A stretch of DNA of 64,000 nt, from assembly GCA_050084985.1 (NCBI GenBank), contig JBITNC010000001.1, forward strand, positions 8,742,001-8,806,000. Direction: 5' to 3'. Both the position numbers and the translations under genes were made by a program. The stretch's first letter is position 1. Each line of letters starts with the position of its first letter. The notes beneath the pieces were generated by a model that did not search any database, was not told where the DNA came from, and saw only the letters and a list, made by a program, of their open reading frames with translations. This stretch comes from Nageia nagi. Taxonomy: Eukaryota > Pinophyta. Positions 22,521-34,021 of this stretch are shown one piece after another.

Positions 22521-23033
22521 CCCTTCTCTCTTCGCGCACACTTCTATCTCATCAATTCACTCTTCACATTTTACTTTCATTCACAAGAAAAATGTTATGC
22601 ATCAAGAAAAACCCCCGAGAAACTGTTCCTATCATGACACGTTATCAAAAACAAACTAAAAAGGAATCCTTATTTGTAACTGCTCCTGCACCAAAGAGAG
22701 TTCACTATCTGAGTCTGCAACTGCTGTAACTAACGAACACTCCTATTGCTCAAACAGATTTGTTCAGACACGTATAGCTCTTCCTCCACTGATTTTGGAG
22801 ATTTGACAGTATCTAATTATTTTTGATAATCTCAGACTCTTTTCTTCTTCATAATGATATTTTTGATAATCCTGAACTCTTTATTGTATACACCATGATG
22901 TCATCATCTTCGGACTCCGGAAGTAGAGTAAAACTAGCTTACCGGATATTTATTGTATACACCATGATGTCATCATCTCCGAACTCCGGAAGTAGAGTAA
23001 AACGCTTCTCGCATGATGTCATCATCTCTGGAC

Positions 23034-23732
23034 TCTTATCTCTGCACTTTTATCTCCGGACTTTTATCATCACACTTTTATCTTCGCACTTTTGTCTTCG
23101 AACTTTTATCTTCGAACTTTTATCACCGCACTTTTATCTTCGCACTTTTATCTCCGGACTTTTATCTCTGGGCTTTTATCACCGCACTTTTATTTTCGCA
23201 CTTTTGTCTTCGAACTTTTATCTCCGGACTTTTATCTCCGGACTTTTATCACCGCACTTTTATCTTCGCACTTTTGTCTCCGAACTTTTATTTCCGCACT
23301 TTTATCTCCGAACTTTTATCTCCGGACTTTTATCTCCAGACTTTTATCTTCGAACTTTTATCTCCGCACTTTTATTTCTGCACTTTTATCTCTGAACTTT
23401 TATCTCCGAACTTTTATTTCCGCACTTTTATCTCCGAACTTTTATCTCCGAACTTTTATCTCCGCACTTTTGTCTCCGCACTTTTATCTCCGCACTTTTA
23501 TTTCCGCACTTTTATCTCTGGACTTTTATCTCCGGACTTTTATCTCCGCACTTTTATTTTCACACTTTTATCTCCGGACTTTTATCTCCGGACTTTTATT
23601 TCCGCACTTTTATCTCCGGACTTTTGTCTCCGAACTTTTATCTCCGCACTTTTGTCTCTGCACTTTTATCTCCGCACTTTTATTTCTGCACTTTTATCTC
23701 TGGACTTTTATCTTCGGACTTTTATCTCCGGA
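23034..23732 (-). repeat. Array of ~50 tandem 14-bp units in the element C 5' LTR
   Basis: Same unit as at 15405-16073, roughly two units longer. Variation sits mainly at the two bases before the next CTTTT and in the TCTCC/TCTTC step. Open frames across 22823-23781 derive from it. Confidence 0.93.
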
Positions 23733-24278
23733 CTTTTCAACACCAACTGCTGATGTCATCTTCTCTGAACTCCAGAAGTAGTGTAAAATGCTTCCCGCAT
23801 GATGTCATCATCTCCGAACTCCGGAAAAGAGTTTCAATGTATCTGCGTGGCCTTCTAGACTTTTCAACACCAACTGTTGACATCATCTTCATATTTCTGG
23901 AATGCTTTACTTTCAGAATACTTAATTAACTGGTTCCGGCTCTTTTAATCACCCCTTGCTGACCTCATCGCTTCTGAGATCTGGTTTTGGATTAAGACCC
24001 GAAATTACTGATGTCATCTTCATATTTCCGGAATGCTCTACTTCCAGAATACTTAATTAACTGGTTCTGGCTCTTCAATTACTCTTTACTGACCTCACCT
24101 TCTCCGGAACCCAGATTTTTCCATAACTCTCACCTTTTCTGGAACCTGGATTTTTCCACAACTAAGCTTTATCATTTCATTCTGGAAGCCTGCTTATTTG
24201 CTCTAGAAAAACTTGCACGAAGACACAGCCAAAAACACGTGTTGACAACAATGACAATCACACATGCACAACAGAACA

Positions 24279-24415
24279 AGGATCCTAAAGCATCTCAAGA
24301 CCTGGAGGCTCATACCCAGATGATGAAGATTGGCAAGGTAAAGGTAATAGGAGCAGAAAGAATAATTGAAATCAAGAATATCACCAAGGAGTTGGAGGAA
24401 CAATTAATGAAATAA
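24279..24415 (+). pseudogene. Reading frame Y, 3' part: unrecognised
   Basis: Immediately after the element C target duplication an open frame runs to TAA at 24413. It reads KDPKASQDLEAHTQMMKIG and ends ITKELEEQLMK. It is charged and helix-forming with no recognised domain. This frame is open across the insertion point for only a few codons upstream, so Y was already short or damaged. Confidence 0.35.
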
Positions 24416-24619
24416 AATCTTAAAGAAGGGAATACATGCCTCGGTTATGAAGATGAAGGGTCCTCGATCATACCTATAATGCATATAGGTTGACTATTTT
24501 CCATCCAAGTATCAAGAGATAAAGACCTGAAGTCATGTGTTAAAAAGATGAAAAATATGGACAAATTCAGGAGCACCAATTGGATGGAGGTATTTCACTA
24601 GAGATGCAACTTTTTTAAT

Positions 24620-25691
24620 TTCATTTTATTTTTGTATAATTTCATTTTAGTTTGGACTTCAAATTTTATACATTTCAATTGAGCCTTGTGATGGTTGAGG
24701 ATTTGCTTCCATAAGTGTTGGATTCAATCTTGTATTACCATGTGGCATATTTTTATTAGACCTATATTAATTAGGGTTAATTTAGATGAATTTCATTTGA
24801 ATTTGTGTTAGGATTAGGGTTTTCTTCCAAAAACTATAAATAGCCCTAAAGGGCTCACTTGTAAAGGAGGATGATCATTTTCCCAAGAGGGGAAACTATT
24901 GCAATTTGGTTTTAGAACTTTGGGACTCTTGCAAGTGAATGTTGTGCATGAATTAATTACATCAAGACTTGTTTCATTTTATGGGATTGTGAACTTGAGT
25001 ACTTATACTTACTGTTTGCTTATGGTTATTATGTGACCTGTGTACATTCCTCACAAGTATGGGCTTGTTAGAAAGATGGTTGAATATTTTATGAAGTTGT
25101 GTGATTTCAATTTGATAGACATTGTCAACTCTTTCAGATGTAAATGAATGTATACTAGTGAAAGCCATTCTATGTTGTTTATCTTGAGATGTTACCCATG
25201 TTATTATCATTGACAATACTGCTATAGGCTCCTTATATATAATTTGGAATAAGTTATTTGTTGTAGGATTGGATAGGTGGGTAAACATTTCATAATTAAC
25301 CCGAGAAGAGAGTGATATAGCCACTATACCATTGGTGAACTTATCTCTGAATGAACTCACCTCGTATTCCCTCATCCCCACTTTCTACTCTCTTTCAACT
25401 TTACTTTTTTATTTTTCATTTTTTACCATCAAAAGTTTATACTTTCAATAGGTGTAAGATAAATCCAGTGCCCACAACATATGTGGTTAACAGTTGTTGC
25501 CTCTATCCTCCCACTGAGTGTTCTAAGTATAGTTACTATCATAATTGCGTAAGACCTCTCATGATGCTATAAACCTTGGGGTAACCAATCCTTTCAAGTG
25601 AATGTTAGTAACACCTCACTCACATGTTGGGCACCCTTTTCTTGTTATCACCTAAGTGATCTTTGTAAGTGGAAAGAAAAATATCCCAACA
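24620..25691 (+). repeat. Possible LTR or promoter region of decayed element X
   Basis: AT-rich sequence with a strong TATA box (TATAAATAG at 24835-24843) followed by a transcript-like leader (CCCTAAAGGGCTCACTTG) and ending CCCAACA at 25691, next to a possible primer site. This looks like an LTR of a gypsy element, but I find no second copy in the window, so start and identity are unproven. Confidence 0.4.
24835..24843 (+). promoter_or_regulatory. Candidate TATA box of element X
   Basis: TATAAATAG preceded by an AT-rich stretch with GGATTAGGG and followed by CCCTAAAGGGCTC; classic spacing for an LTR U3/R junction. Confidence 0.45.
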
Positions 25692-25696
25692 TAAAT

Positions 25697-25712
25697 TGGT
25701 GCTAGAAGGAGG
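25697..25712 (+). other. Possible primer-binding site of element X
   Basis: TGGTGCTAGAAGGAGG six bases after CCCAACA. It begins TGG, as complements of tRNA CCA ends do, but I cannot name the matching tRNA. Confidence 0.3.
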
Positions 25713-26299
25713 ACCTTGAACTGTCTTACACCCATTGCTAATTACGCTTTCTTTTTATTTTTCTTTAAGCACAAGTTGGGACTTGAAAGATAACTCTTGC
25801 CAAGTTGAATTTCATCAAGATCATCATCACATATTCAAAGGGAAACTTCAAGCACATATATTAATTTTGGAGATACATTCTATTGGTGGCTTCATTTAAT
25901 GGAAACTACTTCCTATACACGAGCCTTAAGGATCTAAATAATGCATTGTATAATCATAACTACAATGTCATGGTTGTAAGGGAGTTCTCCTGGGTACAAT
26001 AAATAATCATATTATATATAAGATATATACAACCATAAATAGGTTGTAATGATTACCTAAATCCAGTTATACAAAAACCATAGGTTCAAAGTGTGAATTA
26101 CAACTATCAGTTAGTATTGATGTGGTACTAGTGCAAAAAATCATGTCACCCTCAATACAACACATGGAATTAAGTGAATAGTTAGACTTCATCAATGTAA
26201 GTGGAACTCCCAAATTTCCAAAAAATTCCTAGTCTATGAAATACTCTTACACCAAAAAATTTGTATTATGAAAAATTGAAAATAACTTTATTGAAAATG

Positions 26300-28195
26300 A
26301 ATGACCATATGGAGCAATTAAAAAGTGAAATAAAATAGAGACAATTGGAAGAGACAATGTGGGGGTTGAAAAACATCATGGAACAAGTGAAGAGGAAAAT
26401 AATATTAAATAATTATGATGATCTTAAATAAGACTCTTATCCAACTCCCTTAAAGTATTCTCTAATTCACCAAGTATGTCATAGTGGTAGGGATGCAGTA
26501 ATAACAAACCATACTAGCTATGTGGGAAGATAAACTAGTCCAACCTTTTCAGAACCCTTATGTATTCCTTGCTTTTTCATGAATGAAAAGGATGAAGAAA
26601 TAGATTCCCACTTTGAATTTTGTATGCTTTGAGAATTAAATCCAAAAGAAGAGATAGTTCGAGAGGTAGAAGAACATCAATCCTCCCTATTTTCAGTTGA
26701 GCTATGTTTTGAAAATAAAATTCTTCGGAATTGTAGGATACATATTATTTTAGATGAGAGCCTCATGCCATATACAATCCATTGTGAATCTAGACTTATT
26801 TCAACATAATACAACAAAAATCTAGAATTTGTTGATGGTGAGGCACAAATAGTGGGTATAATGAAGAATGTAAAGATGTGAAGAATAATAAAATAAATGA
26901 CCAACTTGAATCTTGCCTATCGAGAGAATCAAATTCAAAAGAAGAGATAATATATGAGGTACAAGAACATCAAACATTTGATATTTCTATTTATTTTTAT
27001 GAAGGCTACATTTTCCATAATTATATAGTGAATCCAACTATGAATATAAATATGATGTCATATGAGGTCTGTTGTGAGGTTGGATGGGTCCCAACCTATT
27101 TGAATGTAATGACTATGAAATAGCGATAGTAGGGATCTTGAAATAGGCCTACATACACCTTGAAGGATCATAAGTACAACATTTCCTGGACATTCTGGTC
27201 ATGTATTTTCTTATTCTTATGCCAATCTTGTTCAATAAAGATTGGATCTACATCTTGGGTGATTATGATGCTCCATGCTTAATTGGAGATGAGGAAGAAA
27301 TGTTACAGAGTGAAAGTTATTTCTCTCCCCAAATAGATCAAGCTCTTGTAGAATCCATGTAAGAAGGCATATTTAAAGATTTTACTTTTGAATCCTTCTT
27401 TGATGATCAACCAAGTAAGATAGGGTTAGAGAAAGACTATGTTGATGAGGAACATGTTCTTGAGCTTAGTCCATAGTTGGACTCCAATGATATTAATGCC
27501 AAAGATAGCCCCATGATACTTGAAATAGAAATAAGAGAATCCTTTGATTCATAATATAAGGATCAATTCCAAGAATGGAGTGTTATAATTAATGACTTCT
27601 TTTTTGTGCAATAGAAGGAAGATGCAATTGTACTAAAAGAAGAAGGGGTGATATACGACCTATTTAATTTGGAGATCAAAGGCATTAAAGAAGATATATG
27701 TGGTAAAACACATGGATCAATGCACTTGAATGAATATGAGGTCTTAGAAATGGATAATATTAACCTCTTATTGTTATTGATGAATGAAGATATATTAAAA
27801 GGGAAATAAGAGTGAACAATGGATGAACCTTTTGGGCTAGAATTTGAAGATGTCAAAGATTCTCTATTTATTCAAGAACAAAAATTGTCATGATAGGATA
27901 TTATGGATGCTCTAATTGTTTATGCATAAGAATAGGCATACTATGATGCGCATAAGACTAAAGACAATGGTGAAACCAATGGAGGATACTTGTTATTAGA
28001 ATATAATGAAGGTGCATTAAAGCTAAAATCAGAACATGCATTGGAAGAATCTGAATTGATAGTTGATCTTGAGGTTGGTCCTGATAAATATCAAGTTATA
28101 ACCCCACAATCCTTATGCCTCAATGTTCATATTTCCCATCTTTTGGAAATGAAGAGGTTGCATGTTATGAGATGTAGGATCAAGTGGTTGTTATA
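26300..28195 (+). pseudogene. Element X: heavily stopped gag/protease-like region
   Basis: Long coding-like stretches broken by many stops. Segments include ETMWGLKNIMEQVKRK (~26350), VNPTMNINMMSYEVCCEVGW (~27030), FNKDWIYILGDYDAPCLIG (~27235-27285) and LLEYNEGALKLKSEHALEE (~27993). The middle two, with their order and spacing, resemble the active-site loop and C-terminal part of a gypsy aspartic protease, but the D-S/T-G triad is gone, so this is only a suggestion. No RT is recognised before element D interrupts the region at 28227. Confidence 0.4.
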
Positions 28196-28226
28196 GATGA
28201 GAAAGTGTTAAAGGCATATCTAATAG

Positions 28227-28509
28227 TGTTAGAGTATTAAGTTCACTTAGGAGTATTTTATTATTTTCCTAGGTCTTATTATTTCTAACTAGTTTGTTGT
28301 GATGATAACCATATCTTTGTCACTTTATGGATTTTTCCATTCATGAATGATTAGCATGCTTTTGTACACTAGCTTGTATTTTGCCTTATTTATTTGGGCT
28401 CCATTATCATTTCAATTTGATCAATTTTGATTGAGGTTATTCCAATTTTGTGATGTTATGTATTTTCTATGTTCTTAGGTTTTATTTCTTTCCGTTACAA
28501 ATCTTTTAA
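28227..28509 (+). repeat. Element D 5' LTR
   Basis: Starts TGTTAGAGTATTAAG; the final CA seen in the partner reads AA here. The primer site follows without a gap. Short open frames across 28469-28681 are chance. Confidence 0.88.
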
Positions 28510-28521
28510 TGGTATCAGAGT
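28510..28521 (+). other. Element D primer-binding site (initiator tRNA-Met)
   Basis: TGGTATCAGAGT at the LTR edge; one mismatch to the complement of plant initiator tRNA-Met. Confidence 0.85.
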
Positions 28522-29040
28522 TGTTCAAAAATATTGCAAACATTCAAATCTTGAAGCTCTTTTTTTGATTCTCACAGGTTTCTTTGTCTCGGGTATCACA
28601 TTGTGTATTCATATTTGCCTATGTTTGTGCAATTTCCAAAAGGTACCTCTCATGAATTTATGCCTACTCATCTCTCTCTAGCCTCTTGTCAATTTGCAGC
28701 TATGTACAAAGATCATGGCCTTTATGAATGACTTATTGGTGTGTTTCTCAACATGTTTTACTCATTGTTTTCCTTAGATGTGATTTGCTATTTGTTGGAA
28801 GGCTATTTTAAATTAATGGTTGTAACTTCTTATACCTCCACATCATTATGTATGGATGACCAACATGCACCAAGATCTGCTTGAACCCACACAACTCTGC
28901 TTGACTCATTATTCTTTGCAAATTTTGTAGGTTTAATTTTTTTTGGAAAGAGCCCTATAGTTTTTTGAAAAAAAAGTATTTATTTAATTAAAATTAGATA
29001 AATATTTTAATTTTTAAATATTATAGGGGTTATTTAATTG

Positions 29041-29755
29041 GTTTTGGAGGCATATGCAATTAATAACATAACTTGGGCATCCGATCTCTATTTGGAGTCC
29101 CATTTTTTTATGTTGGAAAGGTGGAGATGAGATATTTCTAACCCTTTTAAATGTTAGTGGAGTTTATGGTTTCATGTTGATAATGTAACTACACCACATG
29201 ATGTATGGGATAAATTGGAATCTTTATTTAGTAAAGTTGACAAAATGAGGGCCATGTAAATTGATACTCAACTTATTACATTATCTCATGATGAATATCC
29301 CACCATGGTTGATTATCTCACTAAATTTAAGGAGTTGTACATACAATTGTTGGGTAGTGGCAAAAAAAAGAAAGTGAAAGAATGCATTTTTTTTTTACTT
29401 TATCAAAATTGTAAGATCCATTTCATGTATTTCATTCTATATTCCTCTCTACAATGGATGCTATGGGTGATAAATTCACAATGCCTAGTTGGAATAATTT
29501 GGTGAACGTCTTATAAGGGAAGAGACTAAAATTTTAACTCTTGAAGCATATTCATCTTCATCTAAGGAATTAACAACATTTAAAGGAAAAGTCAAGTCCA
29601 AGCCTAAGATTAAATCCACTACACCACAAAAAGCCTCAAAAATCCATGAATTCAAACCCAATGAAGACAAAGAGAAGCCTAGTTGTTCTTATTATGGGAA
29701 GCTTGGTCATGTAATTGAAAAATATTACAAAAAGATCAAAGATGATAAAAAGAAA
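29041..29755 (+). pseudogene. Element D gag, broken
   Basis: UBN2-type gag remnants: WFHVDNVTTPHDVWDKLESLF near 29170 and TMVDYLTKFKELYIQLLGSG near 29300, then a frame change at a T-run near 29390. After a Lys/Pro-rich stretch comes a decayed zinc knuckle, CSYYGKLGHVIEKYYKK (29680), in which the second and last cysteines are Tyr. Several stops occur. Confidence 0.75.
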
Positions 29756-29759
29756 TAAA

Positions 29760-31553
29760 AAATTTGAATTTGCTCATGTATCAAGTAAGGATTTGAATGT
29801 TTGTTGTAGGGTACATTCTATTTTAGAGAATTGGGTTATGGATTCAGGTGCCACTCATAACATGACTCCATCTAGAGAGTGTTTTACATCTCATTGTTCT
29901 TCTACTACTTCTAGTATCGAGGTTGGTGATTCCTCATGCATTTATACAAAGGGGAAATTATTTTTGGAGGTGGTCACATCCATGATGTGCTTTTGGTTCC
30001 TAATATCACCAACAACCTTCTTTTTATGTATCATATTTGCAATACTAGTATTGGGGAGACTATTTTGTTCACACCTCATGGTTTTGGGATTCGTAGTTTG
30101 TTAGAGCCATAATCACTTCTTGCACAAGGTGTTATTGACCATTACTTGAGACTCTATAAATTTGAAGGATTTTATGATAGTGCTTCAAGTATTGGGTTGG
30201 TTTCTAATGCAAATTTTGTGAGTATACTTTGGCATGAGAGGTTTGGACACCTTAACTATTGGTATTTGTAGCAGTTGCATTCTCATGATATGATCACTAG
30301 TTTTCCTAAGGGTATTATTATGATGGTGTTTTTCCTAGTTATCCCCTTGGTAAGTAACATCAATATCCTTTTCAAAAAGGCAAACCTTATCATGCATCTT
30401 CTCCTATGGAGTTGTTACATAGTGACTTGATGATTCTTTTGCACCCATCCTTTACAAGAGCTCGATATGCACTGACTTTTATTGATGAGTTCTCAAGATC
30501 TACTTGGGTGTATTTTCTCAAGTACAAAAGTGATATCTTGGCTCAAGTGAGTTGTAGAAAGAAAGAATAGAACACTAAAGGAGATGATCAATTATATGAT
30601 GCATTCTATAGAATTTCCTCCTATTTTTTAGGTAGAGGTAGTCAATTGTATGAACTACATCCATAATTGCACTCCCCATAGTGCACTTGACCACATGAAT
30701 CTTGAAGAAGTTTGGAGTGAAACCAAGCTAGATGGCCAGATGTATCATGCTTTAGAGTGTTTGGTATTCATGCATGGTCCTTCATTCCAAAGACTAAGCA
30801 TAAGGCCTTGGATAAGAAGAGAAATCCTCTCATCTTTATTGGCTATAGTGAGAACATGAAGGTGCATTGACTAATTGATCCTGACACCCATGATCTCTTT
30901 TTCCACACTTATGTTTAGTTTAATGAGCACCTTCCTAATTCTCCCTATTCATCTCCTTCCTTGGTCTTACTTGACTCTTGTGACACATCTTCTAAGATCT
31001 TTTATGAGGAGGTTATTCTTAAGGTTGCTTCCCCCTCTATAACTATTGACCCTCCTCCACCACCTATAATTTCTACTACACCTACTTTTGATGTTGCATC
31101 TTCTTCCATTGCTAGTAGTCACTTGCCTAAATGGGCTCACACTACACTTGAGGATGCAACATATTTCATCTAGTATCTCCCTCCTTCCTGCTGCAAATAC
31201 ATTGGTTCCAATCTAGTTGGTCAAGCACATTCAAGTGATCCATAGACTTTGTTAGAGGCTCATGACATACTGAAGTGTGATGATGCCATGGAGGTTGAGT
31301 ATTCTTCCTTGTTAAAGAATAATACTTGGGATCTTGTTCCTCTTTCCCATGGGAGGAAGTTGGTTCTATATAAATGGGTATACCAAACCAAGTATGCAAC
31401 TAATGATTCTATTAACAAGTATAAGGCTCATCTTGTTGCAAAGGGATTCACACAGGTTGAAGGGATTAACTACTCTGATACCTTTTCCCTTATGGTTAAG
31501 ATAGATTTAATTCACCTTGTACTTGCTCTTGATACTACTTAGAGATGGTCAAT
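29760..31553 (+). pseudogene. Element D protease-integrase and RT N-terminal part, broken
   Basis: Protease: WVMDSGATHNMTPS near 29835. Pre-integrase: WHERFGHLNYWYL near 30230. Integrase start: MELLHSDLM and YALTFIDEFSRSTWVYFLKYKSD to about 30545, then a deletion removes the middle of the catalytic core; the sequence resumes at the region after the conserved Glu (RKNRTLKEM-like, 30560). RT starts NNTWDLVPLSHGRKL (31315), with KWVYQTKYATND and [17 protein letters not shown], ending at DTT-stop-RWSI where element E is inserted. The rest of RT resumes at 50130. Confidence 0.82.
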
Positions 31554-32351
31554 TGTTGATATGTGTTTTGGTGTAACTTAGTTTTTTTATTCTAAATGAG
31601 CCAAAGTGCACATAAACATTTACTATATGATTGAGCTAAACTTATTAACCTAAATAAAATACATGAATAAAAAAATATAATAGTACAATAATAGAATAAT
31701 GAAATTATATTGATGTCAAGATGTAAAATGAGCTACATACACTAAAGAGAAAGAAATCATGTAAAAGATAAATACTTATATTTCTTTACTTGTATCAAAG
31801 TCAAAGACATGATAGATGAAGTTACCGAAGAGTGGTGACCTTGCTATGTAAACCCCAAGGTCAACCGCAAAAGAAACACCAATGTGAGCACTAATCTTTG
31901 AAAGCTCAATGCAGGCACAAACATTAGCATGAGAATGAACATTCATAGAGAGTAAGGTTTTCCAATAAGGATCTATGGTAGCAAATATGTCAATAAGTCA
32001 AATCAAGCATATGATGGTGAAAGGGGATGATAGATATTTTATTGAGTGGTAATAAGATTCCAATGTCAATAAGAGGTGTTTAGAAACACCCAAGTGTGGG
32101 TTACTAACTATTAAGATGTAATCTTGACATGCTTTCCCTAGGTTAGAGATACATTTATATTAGACAAGATTCACCATTGACCCCTTGAATATTGGTCAAA
32201 GCCATCCGGGTGTACCTAATATAAAACATAAGAATACAACTTGAGAAATATGTCATAATAAGGCTAAATATGATTGCAATGTGATTAAATGTATGTGTAA
32301 AGTTGCACCTAAGTGGGACCATGTTAAGGGGAATACTTTTAAGTGTCAACA
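31554..32351 (-). repeat. Element E 3' LTR
   Basis: Matches 49336-50129 with scattered differences (for example GTGTAACTTAG against GTATAACCTAG near the outer end). No gene inside. Confidence 0.88.
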
Positions 32352-32361
32352 TATACCCCCA
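32352..32361 (-). other. Element E polypurine tract
   Basis: TGGGGGTATA on the minus strand directly before the 3' LTR start TGTTGACAC. Confidence 0.7.
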
Positions 32362-32419
32362 TTTATATAAGTATAATGAAATTGAATCTTGAAATGACAT
32401 TATGATTGCAAAGGAAGTA

Positions 32420-32921
32420 TGATGGAATTAGCCTAGATCTAATTCCCAAGGTCTAAGACTATAGAAAGCTCAATCACATTCAACATGCAACATCTAAAGC
32501 TACCAACACATTCACACAATATGACACCAATATAATGTGGTTCCTCCCTCCTTGGGAGTACATCCACAACTAGTTCTCTATTCTCAATCTATGCCTCTCT
32601 TACAACTATTCTCTTGCTCTCTCCTACACAACCTAGTAGAGTAATCTTACTCCAAAACTTAGAAGTGTTTACAAGAGGAGAGGCCCTCTATTTATAGCTT
32701 GAGAGCACCTCCCTAACCTCCCTTTAACCTAAGGGTAAGGTTAGGGTTACATTAAATGTGTGACCTAACTTTAACCTACCAACTAACCCCATGGTTAGGT
32801 CAAAGTCCACACATAATAAAGAATTCAATTAATCCCTTAAGGTATCTACATATCCTTTAAGTGATTAATTGAACTTACAAGGAGTTTAGATATTCACAAT
32901 ATTTCATTACAAATTCTAACA
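32420..32921 (-). repeat. Element F 3' LTR
   Basis: On the minus strand TGTTAGAATTTG...ATTCCATCA. From 32511 to 32921 it differs from the 5' LTR at only two positions by eye, but 32459-32510 cannot be aligned with 41131-41174. Confidence 0.93.
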
Positions 32922-32931
32922 CTCCCCCTTA
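32922..32931 (-). other. Element F polypurine tract
   Basis: TTAAGGGGGAG on the minus strand adjoins the LTR start TGTTAGAAT. Confidence 0.85.
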
Positions 32932-33410
32932 ATGCAATATTGGGATAGAGTGTAGAAGAAAGAAGAGAGAGAGTAAGAGAGAGTTCTCCTCCATAGAGAT
33001 ACAAGTGGAGATGAGAACATTTACATATTTGAGAATCTTTTTGAGAACTAGTATGAGACTCACTACATTACCATTTGACAAAATGGTTAAAATACAATCA
33101 TTAACCACAACTAGTTTCACTATACATAGTAGTCGATCAACTTTAAGCTGACATGTGAGTCTCCATGAGCTTGCTTTCACAAGGTGAGTAACCTGCATTT
33201 TTGAAGAAGATCCTGCATGCTACAAGCAACTCATGAACAAAATCAGTTAAATGCATCATATATTCAAATAAGAGAATCAAATAATGCTATCTTATAAATA
33301 ACTGATTAATGGTGCACTATAAGTCATCACGGAGATGCAAGCCATCACTCATAGTCACCTGTTGTATATAGACATGTGTTGATTATTAATAGAGCATAAA
33401 AATGACACAA

Positions 33411-33966
33411 TGAGTTTCTCACGCAGAGCAAACTCACCACAGAGGTATAGAATGTACAACAAGTTCATCACACAGAGCGAACTTACCATGGAGGCATATT
33501 AATTATATGCTCAAAAAATTGTACAACGAGTTTCTCATGCAGAGCAAACTCACCACGGAGGTATAGAGCATAAAATTGTACAACGAGTTTTCATGCAGAG
33601 CAAACTCACCACGAGGTATAGAGCATAAAAATTGTACAACGAGTTTCTCATGCAGAGCAAACTCACCACGGAGGTATAGAATGTACAACAAGTTCATCAC
33701 ATAGAGTGAACTTACCACGGAGGTATATTAATTATATGCTCAAAAAATTGTACAATGAGTTTCTCATGCAGAGCAAACTCACCACGGAGGTATAAAATGT
33801 ACAACAAGTTTGTCACACAGAGCAAACTTACCATGGAGGTATAAATATGTACAACAAGTTTGTCACGCAGAGCAAACTTACCACGGAGGTATAAAATAAT
33901 CAACACTCTATAACAACAATTGTACAACAAGTTTGTGATGCAGAGCAAACTTACCACGAAGGTCTA
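33411..33966 (-). repeat. Ten-unit hairpin repeat array in the 3' non-coding region of element F
   Basis: Ten units spaced about 48-74 bases, each with an inverted repeat around a loop containing CACGCAGAG or a close variant, followed by a conserved ACCACGGAGGTATA box. Three arm types occur: AAGTTTG...CAAACTT, TGAGTTT...AAACTCA (or GAGTTT...AAACTC), and AAGTTC(A)...(T)GAACTT. Both arms change together, so pairing is kept in all ten units. It lies between the RNase H stop (34022) and the 3' LTR, so it would be in the element's 3' RNA. Open frames across it (MVSLLC-type) are repeat artefacts. Confidence 0.88.
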
Positions 33967-34021
33967 GAATATACAATAAAAAAGGCCTCTTAGAGGTGAA
34001 GTTGTCATCATTAACAAAGGT

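Larger units (their letters stand above)
14351..24273 (-). mobile_element. Element C: Ty1/copia LTR retrotransposon with very long LTRs
   Basis: 9,923 bp with LTRs of 2,263 bp (14351-16613, its 3' LTR) and 2,291 bp (21983-24273, its 5' LTR), TG...CA ends, and a perfect target duplication GAACA at 14346-14350 and 24274-24278. All coding is on the minus strand: gag 21918-20100, protease-integrase-RT-RNase H 19965-16843. The initiator-Met primer site is at 21969-21980. A long gag with a coiled coil and three CCHC knuckles recalls the SIRE/Maximus group of plant copia elements (inference). LTR divergence looks like about 2% by eye, somewhat more than element B. It is not autonomous: several stops and frameshifts. 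Confidence 0.95.
21983..24273 (-). repeat. Element C 5' LTR
   Basis: 2,291 bp, about 28 bp longer than the other LTR; the difference is accounted for mainly by two extra 14-bp units. It holds the TATA box at 22514 and the array at 23034-23732. The target duplication GAACA follows at 24274. Confidence 0.94.

Noticed and set aside
22823-23929. Similar repetitive open frames in the second LTR of element C
   Set aside because: Same 14-bp array artefact as at 15405-16073.
32712-32755. Telomere-like GGTAAGGTTAGGGTTAC in the F LTR
   Set aside because: It is a short, single, imperfect match present in all LTRs of the family; there is no tandem TTTAGGG array.
33503-33957. Minus-strand open frames with MVSLLC/ILYLRGEFALHEKL repeats
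   Set aside because: They read through the hairpin repeat units, start at different units and have no conserved frame between F and H.
33411-33966. A CRISPR-like reading of the repeat array
   Set aside because: Units are directly repeated with conserved, not unique, spacers, lie inside a plant retrotransposon and have no cas genes.
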